A stretch of 64,000 bases of DNA. Origin: CAIWHR01 sp039931775. Lineage in GTDB: Bacteria > Pseudomonadota > Gammaproteobacteria > Burkholderiales > Casimicrobiaceae. Where the stretch lies: assembly GCA_039931775.1 (NCBI GenBank), contig JBDTRG010000041.1, positions 1 to 64,000 of the forward strand, written 5' to 3'. Each line of letters begins with the position of its first letter. Position 1 is the first letter of the stretch. The notes beneath the pieces were generated by a model. It was not told the DNA's origin and did no database searches. It saw only the letters and a list, made by a program, of their open reading frames with translations. This document shows, piece after piece, positions 1 through 7,495 of the stretch. A program made the translations under genes and the position numbers.

Positions 1-73
1 AGCGCTCGATCATCGCGGGCACCTGCTCGCTCTGATCGGGATGCACGATGAATACCACTTCGTAGTGACGCAT
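1..73 (-). CDS. rpsF: 30S ribosomal protein S6, N-terminal fragment
   Basis: Only the first 24 codons are inside the window; the gene runs off the left edge. The translated start, MRHYEVVFIVHPDQSEQVPA, is the conserved first beta strand and loop of bacterial ribosomal protein S6, which binds S18 on the platform of the 30S subunit. A clear ribosome binding site (AAGGAG) lies a few bases upstream of the ATG. In betaproteobacteria rpsF usually heads an operon with priB, rpsR and rplI, which would lie to the left. The upstream region carries a good sigma70 promoter and two GC-rich hairpins. Confidence 0.93.
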   Translation of the reverse strand, partial: MRHYEVVFIVHPDQSEQVPAMIER

Positions 74-99
74 GCAGAGCACTCCTTCTGGTCATGTTG

Positions 100-158
100 G
101 GCGGTTGCCGCGAAACGGCGCCGCCGGGCGGCCTCCCCCCGTCTGCAAGGGGTGAGGC
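100..158 (-). promoter_or_regulatory. structured 5' leader of rpsF, possible S6:S18 autoregulatory site
   Basis: Two GC-rich inverted repeats lie between the predicted promoter and the rpsF start. One is GCCTC/GAGGC with an inner C-run/G-run (131-158). The other is GGCGG-tt-GCCG, a five-base loop, then CGGC-g-CCGCC (100-125). Many bacterial rpsF leaders carry an RNA structure bound by the S6:S18 heterodimer for feedback control. The position fits that role, but I cannot confirm the bound CCG-containing loop by eye. Confidence 0.35.
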
Positions 159-171
159 AAGGGAACTGAGG

Positions 172-200
172 ATTCTAACCCGTTTTTCTCTGCAAAACAA
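172..200 (-). promoter_or_regulatory. sigma70-type promoter of the rpsF operon
   Basis: On the minus strand TTGTTT (195-200) and TAGAAT (172-177) are separated by exactly 17 bp. They lie just past the stop codon of the upstream peptidase gene, in an AT-rich patch, and predict a leader of roughly 90 nt before rpsF. No mapping data support it; the call rests on consensus match, spacing and position. Confidence 0.6.
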
Positions 201-216
201 GCGGATAGCTGTCGGA

Positions 217-1296
217 CTAGCCCCGCGACGCCCCCGCCAGCGCTTGATCCCGCTCCGCCTTCGGAAGCGCGGCCAGCGCCTTGACCCGATCGTAGAAGCG
301 GGAAAGGTCGCCGTTTTCCTGGTCGAGCAGCGCCTTGAACTGAGGGACCCGGTCGGCATAGAGCCCGGCCGCGGCGATGCCGGCGTTGTTGGCGCCCGCG
401 GCAAACCACCGGTCGAACGTCGAGGTCCCGTCGGAGGCCGCCTTGCGGCGCTCGTTCTCGGCGCGCATTTCGGCGAAAACGGCGGCCTTGCCGGCCCGCT
501 TCTCGGTGTCGCTTGCCGTGCCGGCGTACAAAGCGCTCAGCCGATCGCGCGCGGACGCGATCATCGCGCGGAACCCGGCGCGACTGCGCTGTCCGCGCTC
601 CATGTCGGCGGCGATTTCCGCGACCTGTGCCGCGGGGCGCCGCATCGCCTCCGCAGCGAGCCAGCGCGCCACGCCCTCCTCCTCGACGGCGACGGCGAAC
701 GACTCGTTGAACGCCGTGTCGTCCTTAACGTAGACGACCTGATGCGCGAGCTCGTGAAAGATAAGGCGCGCGAGCTCCGCCTCGCGGTAGCGCACGAACG
801 TCGACAGCACCGGGTCATCGAAATAGCCAAGCGTCGAGTAGGCGGGCACGCCGCCCAGATGGACGTCGTCGCCGGCGGCCTTGATTCGCGCCGCTTCGGC
901 GCGCGCGTCGTCTGCCGCGAAGTAGCCGCGGTAGGCGACGCATCCAGCGACCGGGAAGCACCATTGCCGCGGCGTCAGCGACAACTCCGGCGCGGCGAAG
1001 ACGTTCCACAGCACGAAAGGCCGACCGAGGTCGGCATAGTTCGTGTAGCTGCGATTGTCAGGCAGCGCGAGATCGTGCGACGCGAACGCGCGGATCGACT
1101 GCGCGCGCACGAGGTGCAGCTTGAGCGCGGGATCGGGCGTGGTTTCGATCACTTCGGCGATCGGCTTCGCGCGGGACAAGAGATCGATCTGGCCGTTGAA
1201 GCCCTGCCAATAGAACTCGACGGCCGAACAGCCCGACAGCGCGAACGCCGCCACCGCGCAGACGATCGGGGAGCGGCCCCGACCGCGGATCGTCAT
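217..1296 (-). CDS. putative lipoprotein zinc aminopeptidase (Aminopep family)
   Basis: This 359-residue protein begins with a short basic stretch, a hydrophobic segment and a lipobox ending at Cys23 (ALSGC), so it is probably an outer-membrane or periplasmic lipoprotein. HELAH at 181-185 is an HExxH zinc motif, and NESFA (about 197-201) followed by a glutamate-rich run resembles the distal ligand region of the putative aminopeptidase family PF10023. Substrates of that family are not established. The start codon overlaps the stop of the aminotransferase gene by 4 bp, which implies translational coupling. Confidence 0.78.
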   Translation of the reverse strand: MTIRGRGRSPIVCAVAAFALSGCSAVEFYWQGFNGQIDLLSRAKPIAEVIETTPDPALKLHLVRAQSIRAFASHDLALPDNRSYTNYADLGRPFVLWNVFAAPELSLTPRQWCFPVAGCVAYRGYFAADDARAEAARIKAAGDDVHLGGVPAYSTLGYFDDPVLSTFVRYREAELARLIFHELAHQVVYVKDDTAFNESFAVAVEEEGVARWLAAEAMRRPAAQVAEIAADMERGQRSRAGFRAMIASARDRLSALYAGTASDTEKRAGKAAVFAEMRAENERRKAASDGTSTFDRWFAAGANNAGIAAAGLYADRVPQFKALLDQENGDLSRFYDRVKALAALPKAERDQALAGASRG

Positions 1297-2477
1297 CGGC
1301 CGCCGACGAATCGCCGGAGGCGTTCGACGCCGTCCTCGAGCTTCGCCATCCCGATCGTATAGGCGAAGCGCACGTGCGACTCCGCGCGGTGGCGCCCGAA
1401 GTCGAGACCCGGCGTGATCGCCACACCGACCGCTTCGAGAAGCTCGCGGCAGAACGCTTCGCTGTCGGACGCGAACCGCGAGCTGTCCGCGTAGACGAAA
1501 AATCCTCCGGTCGGCATCACCGGAATCCCGAACCCGAGCTCGAGCAGCGCCGGGACCAGGAAATCGCGTCGGTCGCGAAACGCACGCCGCCGCTCTTCGA
1601 CGAGCGTCAGCGTCTCGGGCAGGAAGGCGGCCAGCGCCGCGCGCTGCGAGACGGTGGGCGGCGAAATGTAGAGATTCTGCGCAAGTTTTTCCAGGTCGCG
1701 GACGTGCCGCTCGGGGGCGATCACCCAGCCAAGCCGCCAGCCCGTCATGTTGAAGTACTTGGAGAAACTCGACACGACGAAGAGATCGTCGGCGTGCGAG
1801 CCCGCGATCGACAGCGCCGATTTCGGCTCACCCTCGTAGGTCAACCCGAGGTAGATTTCGTCGACGACGAGGCGCCCGCCCAGGCGCGCCACCGTCTCCG
1901 CGATCCGGCGCAGCTCGTCCTCGGCGACTTGCGTGCCGGTAGGATTCGACGGCGACGCGATCAGCGCGCCGCGCGTGCGTGGCGTCCAGGCGCCTTCGAT
2001 CAGGTCCGCCGAGAGCTGGTACCGGGTGTCCGGGCCGACGGGAACGCCCACCGGCTCGCCCTCGAACACGCGGACGAACTGCCGATTGCACGGGTAGCCG
2101 GGGTCGGATTGCAGGATCTGGTCGTCACGATCGACCAGGAGCGCCATCACGAGCACCAGCGCCGCCGACGAGCCCGCGGTGACGATCACGCGGTCCGCGG
2201 AAATCGAAACGCCCAAGTGGTCCGAATAGTGACGCGCAATCGCCTGCCGCAGTTCGGGGATGCCGAGCGCTGAGGTGTAGTAGACATCGCCGGACGCGAT
2301 CGCACGCTGCGCCGCGGCGATCACCGGTGCCGGGGTCGGAAAATCCGGTTCGCCGATCTCCATGTGCACGACCGTGCGGCCCGCGGCTTCGAGCGCGCGG
2401 GCGGCCGTCTGCACTTCCATCACGTGAAACGGCTCGATGGCGGCGACGCGGGACGCGGTGGCGATACGGGCATCCAT
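1293..2477 (-). CDS. PLP-dependent class I/II aminotransferase
   Basis: A full-length fold-type I aminotransferase of 394 residues. Visible motifs are the N-terminal GEPDFPTP signature, SPSNPTG at about 175-181, DEIY near 206, and SFSKYFNMTGWRLGW with the Schiff-base lysine at K240. It resembles AspC/YfbQ/DapC-like enzymes that transfer amino groups between amino acids and 2-oxoacids; the substrate cannot be read from sequence. It is the first gene of a two-gene unit with the lipoprotein peptidase (4-bp overlap) and is divergent from the DUF4124 gene, with about 106 bp between them. Confidence 0.85.
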   Translation of the reverse strand: MDARIATASRVAAIEPFHVMEVQTAARALEAAGRTVVHMEIGEPDFPTPAPVIAAAQRAIASGDVYYTSALGIPELRQAIARHYSDHLGVSISADRVIVTAGSSAALVLVMALLVDRDDQILQSDPGYPCNRQFVRVFEGEPVGVPVGPDTRYQLSADLIEGAWTPRTRGALIASPSNPTGTQVAEDELRRIAETVARLGGRLVVDEIYLGLTYEGEPKSALSIAGSHADDLFVVSSFSKYFNMTGWRLGWVIAPERHVRDLEKLAQNLYISPPTVSQRAALAAFLPETLTLVEERRRAFRDRRDFLVPALLELGFGIPVMPTGGFFVYADSSRFASDSEAFCRELLEAVGVAITPGLDFGRHRAESHVRFAYTIGMAKLEDGVERLRRFVGGR

Positions 2478-2583
2478 CGGAGGGACTAGACCCTTGCAGG
2501 GGCGAAAAGCGCTATGGTAATGCCTTGGCGGTCGCCGCTGCGTGCCGCCGGACCTATCGAGCTTCTACGCGACCCTGCCCGCC

Positions 2584-3096
2584 ATGAACCGAATGTGCCT
2601 CGTTGGATGCGCCTTCGCCACCCTCGCCTTGGCGCCGGGGGCCCGCGCCGACGTCTACAAGTGCGCGGGTGAAGGCGGCGGCCCGGTCTACCAGGAAATG
2701 CCTTGCGCCAAAGGCCGTGAGCTGCGCAACTTCCAGACCGACCCTCCCGAGATCACGATATTGCCCGCACTGCCGCGTGCCCCGACACCCGCCGAGAAAA
2801 GCGCTGCCGCCGCCGATGCCAGGGCCGCCAAGGACGCGAAGACCGCGAAGGACGCGAGGCCGGGCAAATCGGTGCTTTCAGGCGACGCGTCGGAGCGCAA
2901 GTTCCTGCGCACCGGGATGAGCGAAGCCGAAGTGATGGCAAAGCTGGGGCAGCCCGACATGACCACCGGCGGAAAAAACGGCGGCGCCGCGCGCTGGACC
3001 TACATGCCGGCGCCCGGCGATTCCGAGACGATCACGTCGATGACGATCACCAAGGGCACGGTCACCGACATCGAACGCAAGGCCGTCAGGAAGTGA
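2584..3096 (+). CDS. secreted DUF4124-like protein with small C-terminal BamE/DUF2845-like domain
   Basis: Starting at the internal ATG at 2584 gives a clean signal peptide (hydrophobic stretch ending APGARA) and a 170-residue protein. The mature N-terminus reads DVYKCAGEGGGPVYQEMPC, the pattern of DUF4124 domains that begin with a Y-x-C and a later PC. A linker rich in Ala, Lys and Asp (about residues 75-100) joins it to a C-terminal part, GMSEAEVMAKLGQPD, which resembles the SmpA/OmlA (BamE) or DUF2845 motif. It is probably periplasmic. The function is unknown. The upstream in-frame ATG at 2542 would bury the signal peptide, so I did not choose it. Confidence 0.7.
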   Translation: MNRMCLVGCAFATLALAPGARADVYKCAGEGGGPVYQEMPCAKGRELRNFQTDPPEITILPALPRAPTPAEKSAAAADARAAKDAKTAKDARPGKSVLSGDASERKFLRTGMSEAEVMAKLGQPDMTTGGKNGGAARWTYMPAPGDSETITSMTITKGTVTDIERKAVRK

Positions 3097-3130
3097 CCGG
3101 CCGCCCTTCCGGACGCCCGACGCCGTCACG

Positions 3131-3583
3131 ATGCGTGCGCTGATCCAGCGCGTGCGGGAAGCCTCGGTCAGCGTCGATGGCCGCGTCGCCGGGGCGATCG
3201 GTCCCGGCCTCGTCGTGCTGGCCGCGATGGCAGCGGACGATACCGACGACGATCGCGACTGGCTCGCGCGCAAGATCGTCGCGTTGCGCATTTTCGACGA
3301 CGGCGACGGCGTGATGAACCGCTCGATCGTCGACGCCGGCGGGGCAATCCTCGCGGTGAGCCAGTTCACGCTCTTCGCGTCGACACGCAAAGGCAACCGG
3401 CCGTCCTGGTCGGGCGCCGCGCCGCCCGGGGTCGGGCAGCCGAAGTTCGACGCATTCGTCGAGGCGCTTTCGCGCGAGCGCGGAGGCAATGTGGCAACCG
3501 GCATCTTCGGCGCGACGATGCAGGTCGCGCTCGTCAACGACGGACCCGTGACGATCTGGCTCGACACGCGCAATCGCGAGTGA
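3131..3583 (+). CDS. dtd: D-aminoacyl-tRNA deacylase
   Basis: A 150-residue protein matching DTD along its full length. It begins MRALIQRV, has SQFTL at 77-81 and NDGPVT at 136-141 with the conserved Gly-Pro of the second signature. DTD hydrolyses D-amino acids (and glycine mischarged on tRNA-Ala) from tRNA in the cytoplasm. It follows the DUF4124 gene by 34 bp on the same strand and is convergent with the pirin gene. Confidence 0.95.
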   Translation: MRALIQRVREASVSVDGRVAGAIGPGLVVLAAMAADDTDDDRDWLARKIVALRIFDDGDGVMNRSIVDAGGAILAVSQFTLFASTRKGNRPSWSGAAPPGVGQPKFDAFVEALSRERGGNVATGIFGATMQVALVNDGPVTIWLDTRNRE

Positions 3584-3618
3584 GCGCGGCGGGCAAAGCC
3601 CGGGCCCGAAGGGCGCGT

Positions 3619-3652
3619 CGCCGCGCGATCGCGACCGATCGCGCGCGCGGCG
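3619..3652. terminator. candidate bidirectional terminator hairpin between dtd and pirin
   Basis: CGCCGCGCGATCG (3619-3631) pairs with CGATCGCGCG..CGGCG (3636-3652) over a 4-nt loop with one small bulge. It sits exactly between the two convergent stop codons. There is no T-run on either side, so intrinsic termination is not certain. Confidence 0.4.
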
Positions 3653-3657
3653 AAACC

Positions 3658-4356
3658 TCAGGGCAGATCGAACAGCAGGATTTCGGCGCCGACGCCGTGG
3701 TCGATCGTCACCGCCGATTCGCCCTCGAGCTTCATCGCGTCGCCGGCGCCGAGCAGCGTGCCGTTGACGTGCGCGCTGCCGCGGACGACATGCACATAGG
3801 CGCGGCGCCGGGGTGCCAGCGCATGGGCAACGGCTTGCGCGCCATCGAGTAGCGCCGCGTAGACGCGGGCGTCCTGCTGGATCAGCACCGAGCCTTCGGC
3901 GCCGTCGCGCGATGCGACCAGGAGCAACCGGCCGCGCTTCGCGTCGTCGGCATAATGCGTCTGCTGGTACCGCGGCGCGATGCCGGTCACGTCGGGCTCG
4001 ATCCAGATTTGAAGGAAGTGCACGCCTTCCGACTTGGAATGGTTGTATTCGCTGTGGCGCACGCCTCGCCCGGCGCTCATCGCCTGCACGTCGCCCGGCG
4101 CGATGACCGACCCTGTGCCGATGCTGTCCTTGTGCTCCAGCCGACCGGAGAGCACGTACGTGATGATCTCCATGTCGCGATGGGCGTGGGTGCCGAATCC
4201 CATGCCCGGCTGTACGCGGTCCTCGTTGATCACCCGCAGCGGACCGAAGCCCATGTGATCGTCGTCATGGTAGTCGGCGAAGGAAAACGTGTGGAACGAA
4301 TCGAGCCAGCCGTGCTGCGCGTGCCCGCGCTCGTCGGCGCGCCGGATCCTCATCAT
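3658..4356 (-). CDS. pirin family protein (YhaK/quercetin dioxygenase-like cupin)
   Basis: A 232-residue bicupin of the pirin family. The N-terminal cupin carries the metal ligands His57, His59, His101 and Glu103 (GTHAHRDMEI and GRGVRHSE), all present. Some pirins have quercetinase activity and others act as redox or iron sensors, so the exact role is open. It follows the fructuronate reductase-like gene by 18 bp and is probably the last gene of that operon. Confidence 0.88.
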   Translation of the reverse strand: MMRIRRADERGHAQHGWLDSFHTFSFADYHDDDHMGFGPLRVINEDRVQPGMGFGTHAHRDMEIITYVLSGRLEHKDSIGTGSVIAPGDVQAMSAGRGVRHSEYNHSKSEGVHFLQIWIEPDVTGIAPRYQQTHYADDAKRGRLLLVASRDGAEGSVLIQQDARVYAALLDGAQAVAHALAPRRRAYVHVVRGSAHVNGTLLGAGDAMKLEGESAVTIDHGVGAEILLFDLP

Positions 4357-4374
4357 GGCAATCCCCCCGATCGG

Positions 4375-5862
4375 CTATTTGACGCGTTGCGCGACGTGCA
4401 CGGCGAGCGTCCGGCGCACGCCATCGCGGATCAGGCCCCCGACGTCGCGGCTGACCGCGTGGCGAAACGTCGGATCGGTCGATAGGTCCTCGCCGAACAC
4501 TTCAGTGAGCGCGAGAAAGCCATCTGCGATCACCGACGCGTTCCCGCGCGCGGTGGCGGCGATCGCCGCGAATTTGGCGGCAAGCGGATCGGAAACCTCG
4601 ATCCCTCCCCCTTGCTCGTCAGTTCCGCTCGCGTAGCGGATCCAGCCGGCGATCGCGAGCGCGAGGTGCTCGATCGACGCACCCGCAGCGAGCCGGTCGC
4701 GCACCGTGCCGAGCAGGCGCTGTGGCAGTTTTTGCGACCCGTCCATCGCGATCTGCCGAGTCCGGTGCGGCAACGCCGGGTTGCGGAAACGCGCGACGAG
4801 ATCGGCGCAGTAGACGCCGAGATCGACACCGGGAGGCGGCTTCAACGTCGGCACGACCTCGGTCGCCATCATTCGATCGATCAGCGTTGCGATGAGCGGG
4901 TCGGCCGAGGCCTGCCAGACGTACTCGTGCCCGAGGAGTGAGCCGAGATACGCGAGCGTCGAATGGCTGCCGTTCAGCAACCGCAGCTTCATCGTCTCGA
5001 ACGGCGCGATGTCGGCGACGATCTGCGCGCCGGCGCTCTCCCACGCAGGGCGCGGGCCGGCGAAGCGATTCTCGATCACCCAGCCGTTGAACGGCTCGGC
5101 GACGACCGGCGCGGCGTCGGCGACGCCGAGCAGGCGCGAGGCCTCGGCGACGTCGGCTTCGGTCGTCGCCGGAACGATGCGGTCGACCATCGTGCACGGA
5201 AACGAAACGTGCGCGGCGATCCAGTCGGCGAGCGCGGGATCGAGCGCCTGCGCAAACGTCGCGACGAGGTGCTCGACCGTGCGGCCGTTCTGCGGCAGGT
5301 TGTCGCAGCAGACGACGCTGACGGGTCGACCGGTGGCGGCGCGACGCGCGCCGAGCCCCGCGACCAGCACTCCGATCGCCGATACCGGCGCCTCCGGGTG
5401 CGCGAGGTCGTGCGCGATGTCGGGATGCGCTTCGTTGAGCCGGCCGGTGGACGGATCGTGGCAGTAGCCCTTCTCGGTCACGGTCAGCGACACAATGCCG
5501 ATCGCCGGATCGGCGATGCGCGCGATGACGCCTTCACGGTCCGTGCCGAGGAACATCGTTTCGCGGATCGCGCCGATCACCCTCGCCGAGGTTCCCGCGG
5601 CCCCCTTTTCCAGCACCGTGTAGAGTCCCTCCTGGCGCGCGAGCGCGGTGGTCGCGCCGGGCGTCTTGAGGCTCACGCCGCAGATTCCCCAGCGCGGATC
5701 GGCGCGCAACACCCCGTCGGTATACACCGCCTCGTGCGCACGGTGGAACGCGCCGAGTCCGAGGTGGACGATGCCGACCCGGACAGTGTCGAGGTCGTAG
5801 TCGGGACGGCGAATCGTCGCAGGCAGGCTCCCGAGCGCCGAACGGCTCAAAACGAGTGGCAT
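4375..5862 (-). CDS. mannitol dehydrogenase family oxidoreductase, probable fructuronate reductase
   Basis: A 495-residue NAD(P)-dependent long-chain polyol dehydrogenase. The N-terminal Rossmann region has VGIVHLGLGAFHRAH, and the C-terminal domain carries the family signature KLRLLNGSH (K-x4-N-x2-H), all catalytic residues present. Length and motifs fit UxuB, which reduces D-fructuronate to D-mannonate, or a related mannitol/arabinitol dehydrogenase. The start at 5862 (MPLVLS) places it 7 bp after the FadR-type regulator; a longer in-frame start at 5976 would lie inside that regulator and has no family-like sequence. An uxuB assignment is attractive because an oxidative uronate locus lies close by, but this is an inference. 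Confidence 0.85.
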   Translation of the reverse strand: MPLVLSRSALGSLPATIRRPDYDLDTVRVGIVHLGLGAFHRAHEAVYTDGVLRADPRWGICGVSLKTPGATTALARQEGLYTVLEKGAAGTSARVIGAIRETMFLGTDREGVIARIADPAIGIVSLTVTEKGYCHDPSTGRLNEAHPDIAHDLAHPEAPVSAIGVLVAGLGARRAATGRPVSVVCCDNLPQNGRTVEHLVATFAQALDPALADWIAAHVSFPCTMVDRIVPATTEADVAEASRLLGVADAAPVVAEPFNGWVIENRFAGPRPAWESAGAQIVADIAPFETMKLRLLNGSHSTLAYLGSLLGHEYVWQASADPLIATLIDRMMATEVVPTLKPPPGVDLGVYCADLVARFRNPALPHRTRQIAMDGSQKLPQRLLGTVRDRLAAGASIEHLALAIAGWIRYASGTDEQGGGIEVSDPLAAKFAAIAATARGNASVIADGFLALTEVFGEDLSTDPTFRHAVSRDVGGLIRDGVRRTLAVHVAQRVK

Positions 5863-5869
5863 CGGGCGT

Positions 5870-6673
5870 CTACCGCGGGATACTGCCGAGAGCCGGCTGC
5901 TTCGATGACCTGCTTGCGGCCGGCGTCGCGGGCTTCCCGTCCCCTGCACCTGTCCTCGCGACGCTGCCGGTTTCATGCCAGCCGCGCTGGAATTCGCGCG
6001 CGACGCGACGCAGGTGTCGGTGCATTGCCGCGCGTGCCGCGCCTACGTCGCGCGCGTCGAGCGCGTCGACGATCGCCTCGTGATCGGTCAGCGTCTTGGA
6101 TCGCAGCGCGGCCGTGTGAAAGTGCACCTCGATCCTCGCCCACAAGTCGCCGCGCCGCTGGTCCCACAGTCCGGCCACGGCGTAGCCCAGTGCTCCATTG
6201 CCGGTGGCATCGGCGATTCGCACGTGGAACTCGCGGTCGGCCGCGTCCCGTTCGGTGGAATTGTCGGCGTGGTCGCGCATCCGCACGATCGTTTCGCGCA
6301 ATGCAGCGATGTCCGATTTGCGCGCATTGCGCGCCGCCAGCGCGGCGGTTTCGCCCTCGATGATCGCCCGCGCGGCAAGAAGCTCGAACGGACCGGCGCC
6401 GCCGTCGCCCACCGGTGCCGCATCGGGATGCATTGCCTTCCGGGTGCCCTTGACGAAAATGCCGGTGCCGACGCGGACTTCGACGCGCCCGGCGATTTCC
6501 AGAGCGATGATTGCCTCGCGGACGGAGGTCCGCGAAACGCCGAGCAGCACCGCGAGTTCGCGCTCCGGCGGAAGCCGCGAACCTGCGCAGAATTCGCCGC
6601 TGTCGATCAGCGCGACGATCTGCCCGGCGATCTGCCGGTACAGCCGCGTGGTCTCCACCATCCGCAATGGCAC
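5870..6673 (-). CDS. FadR/GntR-family transcriptional regulator
   Basis: A 267-residue regulator with an N-terminal winged helix (PPERELAVLLGVSRTSVREAI) and an all-helical FCD-type ligand domain containing an Asp/His set (EFHVRIAD, HEAIVDAL) typical of FadR-subfamily members such as UxuR, ExuR and LldR, which bind organic acids through a metal. GTG at 6673 is chosen because GGGGAGGAG lies about 7 nt upstream; an ATG four codons later is possible. The C-terminal 30 or so residues are low complexity. It heads the operon with the fructuronate reductase-like gene and pirin, and a matching operator lies upstream. Confidence 0.88.
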   Translation of the reverse strand: MPLRMVETTRLYRQIAGQIVALIDSGEFCAGSRLPPERELAVLLGVSRTSVREAIIALEIAGRVEVRVGTGIFVKGTRKAMHPDAAPVGDGGAGPFELLAARAIIEGETAALAARNARKSDIAALRETIVRMRDHADNSTERDAADREFHVRIADATGNGALGYAVAGLWDQRRGDLWARIEVHFHTAALRSKTLTDHEAIVDALDARDVGAARAAMHRHLRRVAREFQRGWHETGSVARTGAGDGKPATPAASRSSKQPALGSIPR

Positions 6674-6736
6674 TGGCGCTCCTCCCCTTTGGAAATCCCC
6701 GTCCCGGATTATCGGGAAGCCTCGCCTGGCTACTCT

Positions 6737-6763
6737 GTCGACGGTATTACGTTCTCCGTCGAC
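6737..6763. promoter_or_regulatory. inverted repeat GTCGACGG-N11-CCGTCGAC over the predicted start site
   Basis: Perfect 8-bp half-sites lie 11 bp apart, starting inside the predicted -10 and covering the likely transcription start of the FadR-type operon. It could be a second operator, or a hairpin downstream of moaC, which points the same way and ends about 90 bp away. Confidence 0.4.
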
Positions 6764-6791
6764 TCTACTGCCAGCGCCAAACCCCGGTCAA
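6762..6791 (-). promoter_or_regulatory. promoter of the FadR-type regulator / uxuB-like / pirin operon
   Basis: On the minus strand TTGACC (6786-6791) and TAGAGT (6762-6767) are 18 bp apart. The -35 differs from consensus at one base and the -10 at two. A FadR-type operator abuts the -35 and an inverted repeat begins in the -10, which supports this being the regulated promoter. Confidence 0.5.
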
Positions 6792-6805
6792 GTGGTCCAA
6801 CCACT
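6791..6805. promoter_or_regulatory. candidate FadR-family operator AGTGGT-CCA-ACCACT
   Basis: A perfect 6-bp dyad with 3-bp spacer that fits the FadR-subfamily pattern TNGTNNNACNA (TGGT-CCA-ACCA). Its edge overlaps the predicted -35 by one base, so a bound regulator would block RNA polymerase. The nearest regulator gene is the FadR-type protein downstream. Confidence 0.55.
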
Positions 6806-6852
6806 CGACCAAACGCGGCGACCGACGCGGCGCCAGCCCATGCGTGTGGGCG

Positions 6853-7341
6853 TCATTCAGTCTTGTAGTGACCGGACTTGCCCCCGGACTTTTCGACGAG
6901 CCGCACACCGTCGATCGTCATCGCGCGATCGGCGGATTTGCACATGTCGTAGATCGTGAGGAGTCCGACGGCCGCGGCCGTCAGCGCCTCCATCTCGACC
7001 CCGGTTCGGCCGAGCGTTTCGGCGGTTACCTCGATGGACAGGGCGCTCGCCGCAGCGTCCGACGCGAACAGGACGGCGATGCGGGTCAGCGGAATCGGAT
7101 GGCACAGCGGAATCAGTTCCGAAGTCCGCTTGCCCGCCTGGATCGCGGCGATCCGCGCGACGCCGAGCACGTCGCCCTTTTTCGCGGAACCCGACATGAT
7201 CAGCGCGAGGGTTTCGGGCCGCATCGCAATGCGGCCGGCGGCCCGGGCGATACGTTTGCTTACATCCTTGGCTGCGACGTCGACCATGTGTGCCTGCCCG
7301 GCCGCGTCGAAATGCGTAAAATGGGCGCTTTCCGCCGCCAT
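6853..7341 (-). CDS. moaC: cyclic pyranopterin monophosphate synthase MoaC
   Basis: From the ATG at 7341 this is a 162-residue MoaC. It has the full signature: FDAAGQAHMVDVAAK, LIPLCHPIPL, GRTGVEMEALTAAAVGLLTIYDMCK and a C-terminal KSGG near the end. MoaC with MoaA converts GTP to cyclic pyranopterin monophosphate in molybdenum cofactor synthesis. The start is fixed by an excellent GGAAGGAGG about 8 nt upstream; the much longer frame open upstream has no MoaC-like sequence. It stands alone, with no other moa genes in the window. Confidence 0.95.
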   Translation of the reverse strand: MAAESAHFTHFDAAGQAHMVDVAAKDVSKRIARAAGRIAMRPETLALIMSGSAKKGDVLGVARIAAIQAGKRTSELIPLCHPIPLTRIAVLFASDAAASALSIEVTAETLGRTGVEMEALTAAAVGLLTIYDMCKSADRAMTIDGVRLVEKSGGKSGHYKTE

Positions 7342-7495
7342 TGCTGGCGCCTCCTTCCGCTTCGCCGGGAGGCGCTTCTGGATCGAGGATGCCTTCCCCT
7401 TCTTTCCCGCGCGAGCCACGGCAACGCCTTCCGCTTGAACTTCGGGTGACGCGGCGAATCTTAGCATTGCAAGCCGCGGCCTCCCGTACCTGCTG

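Noticed and set aside
94..1362. 422-codon open frame on the plus strand opposite the lipoprotein peptidase gene
   Set aside because: It lies entirely antisense to two well-supported genes, is dominated by Arg, Ala and Gly, and shows no domain. Such frames are common in GC-rich DNA.
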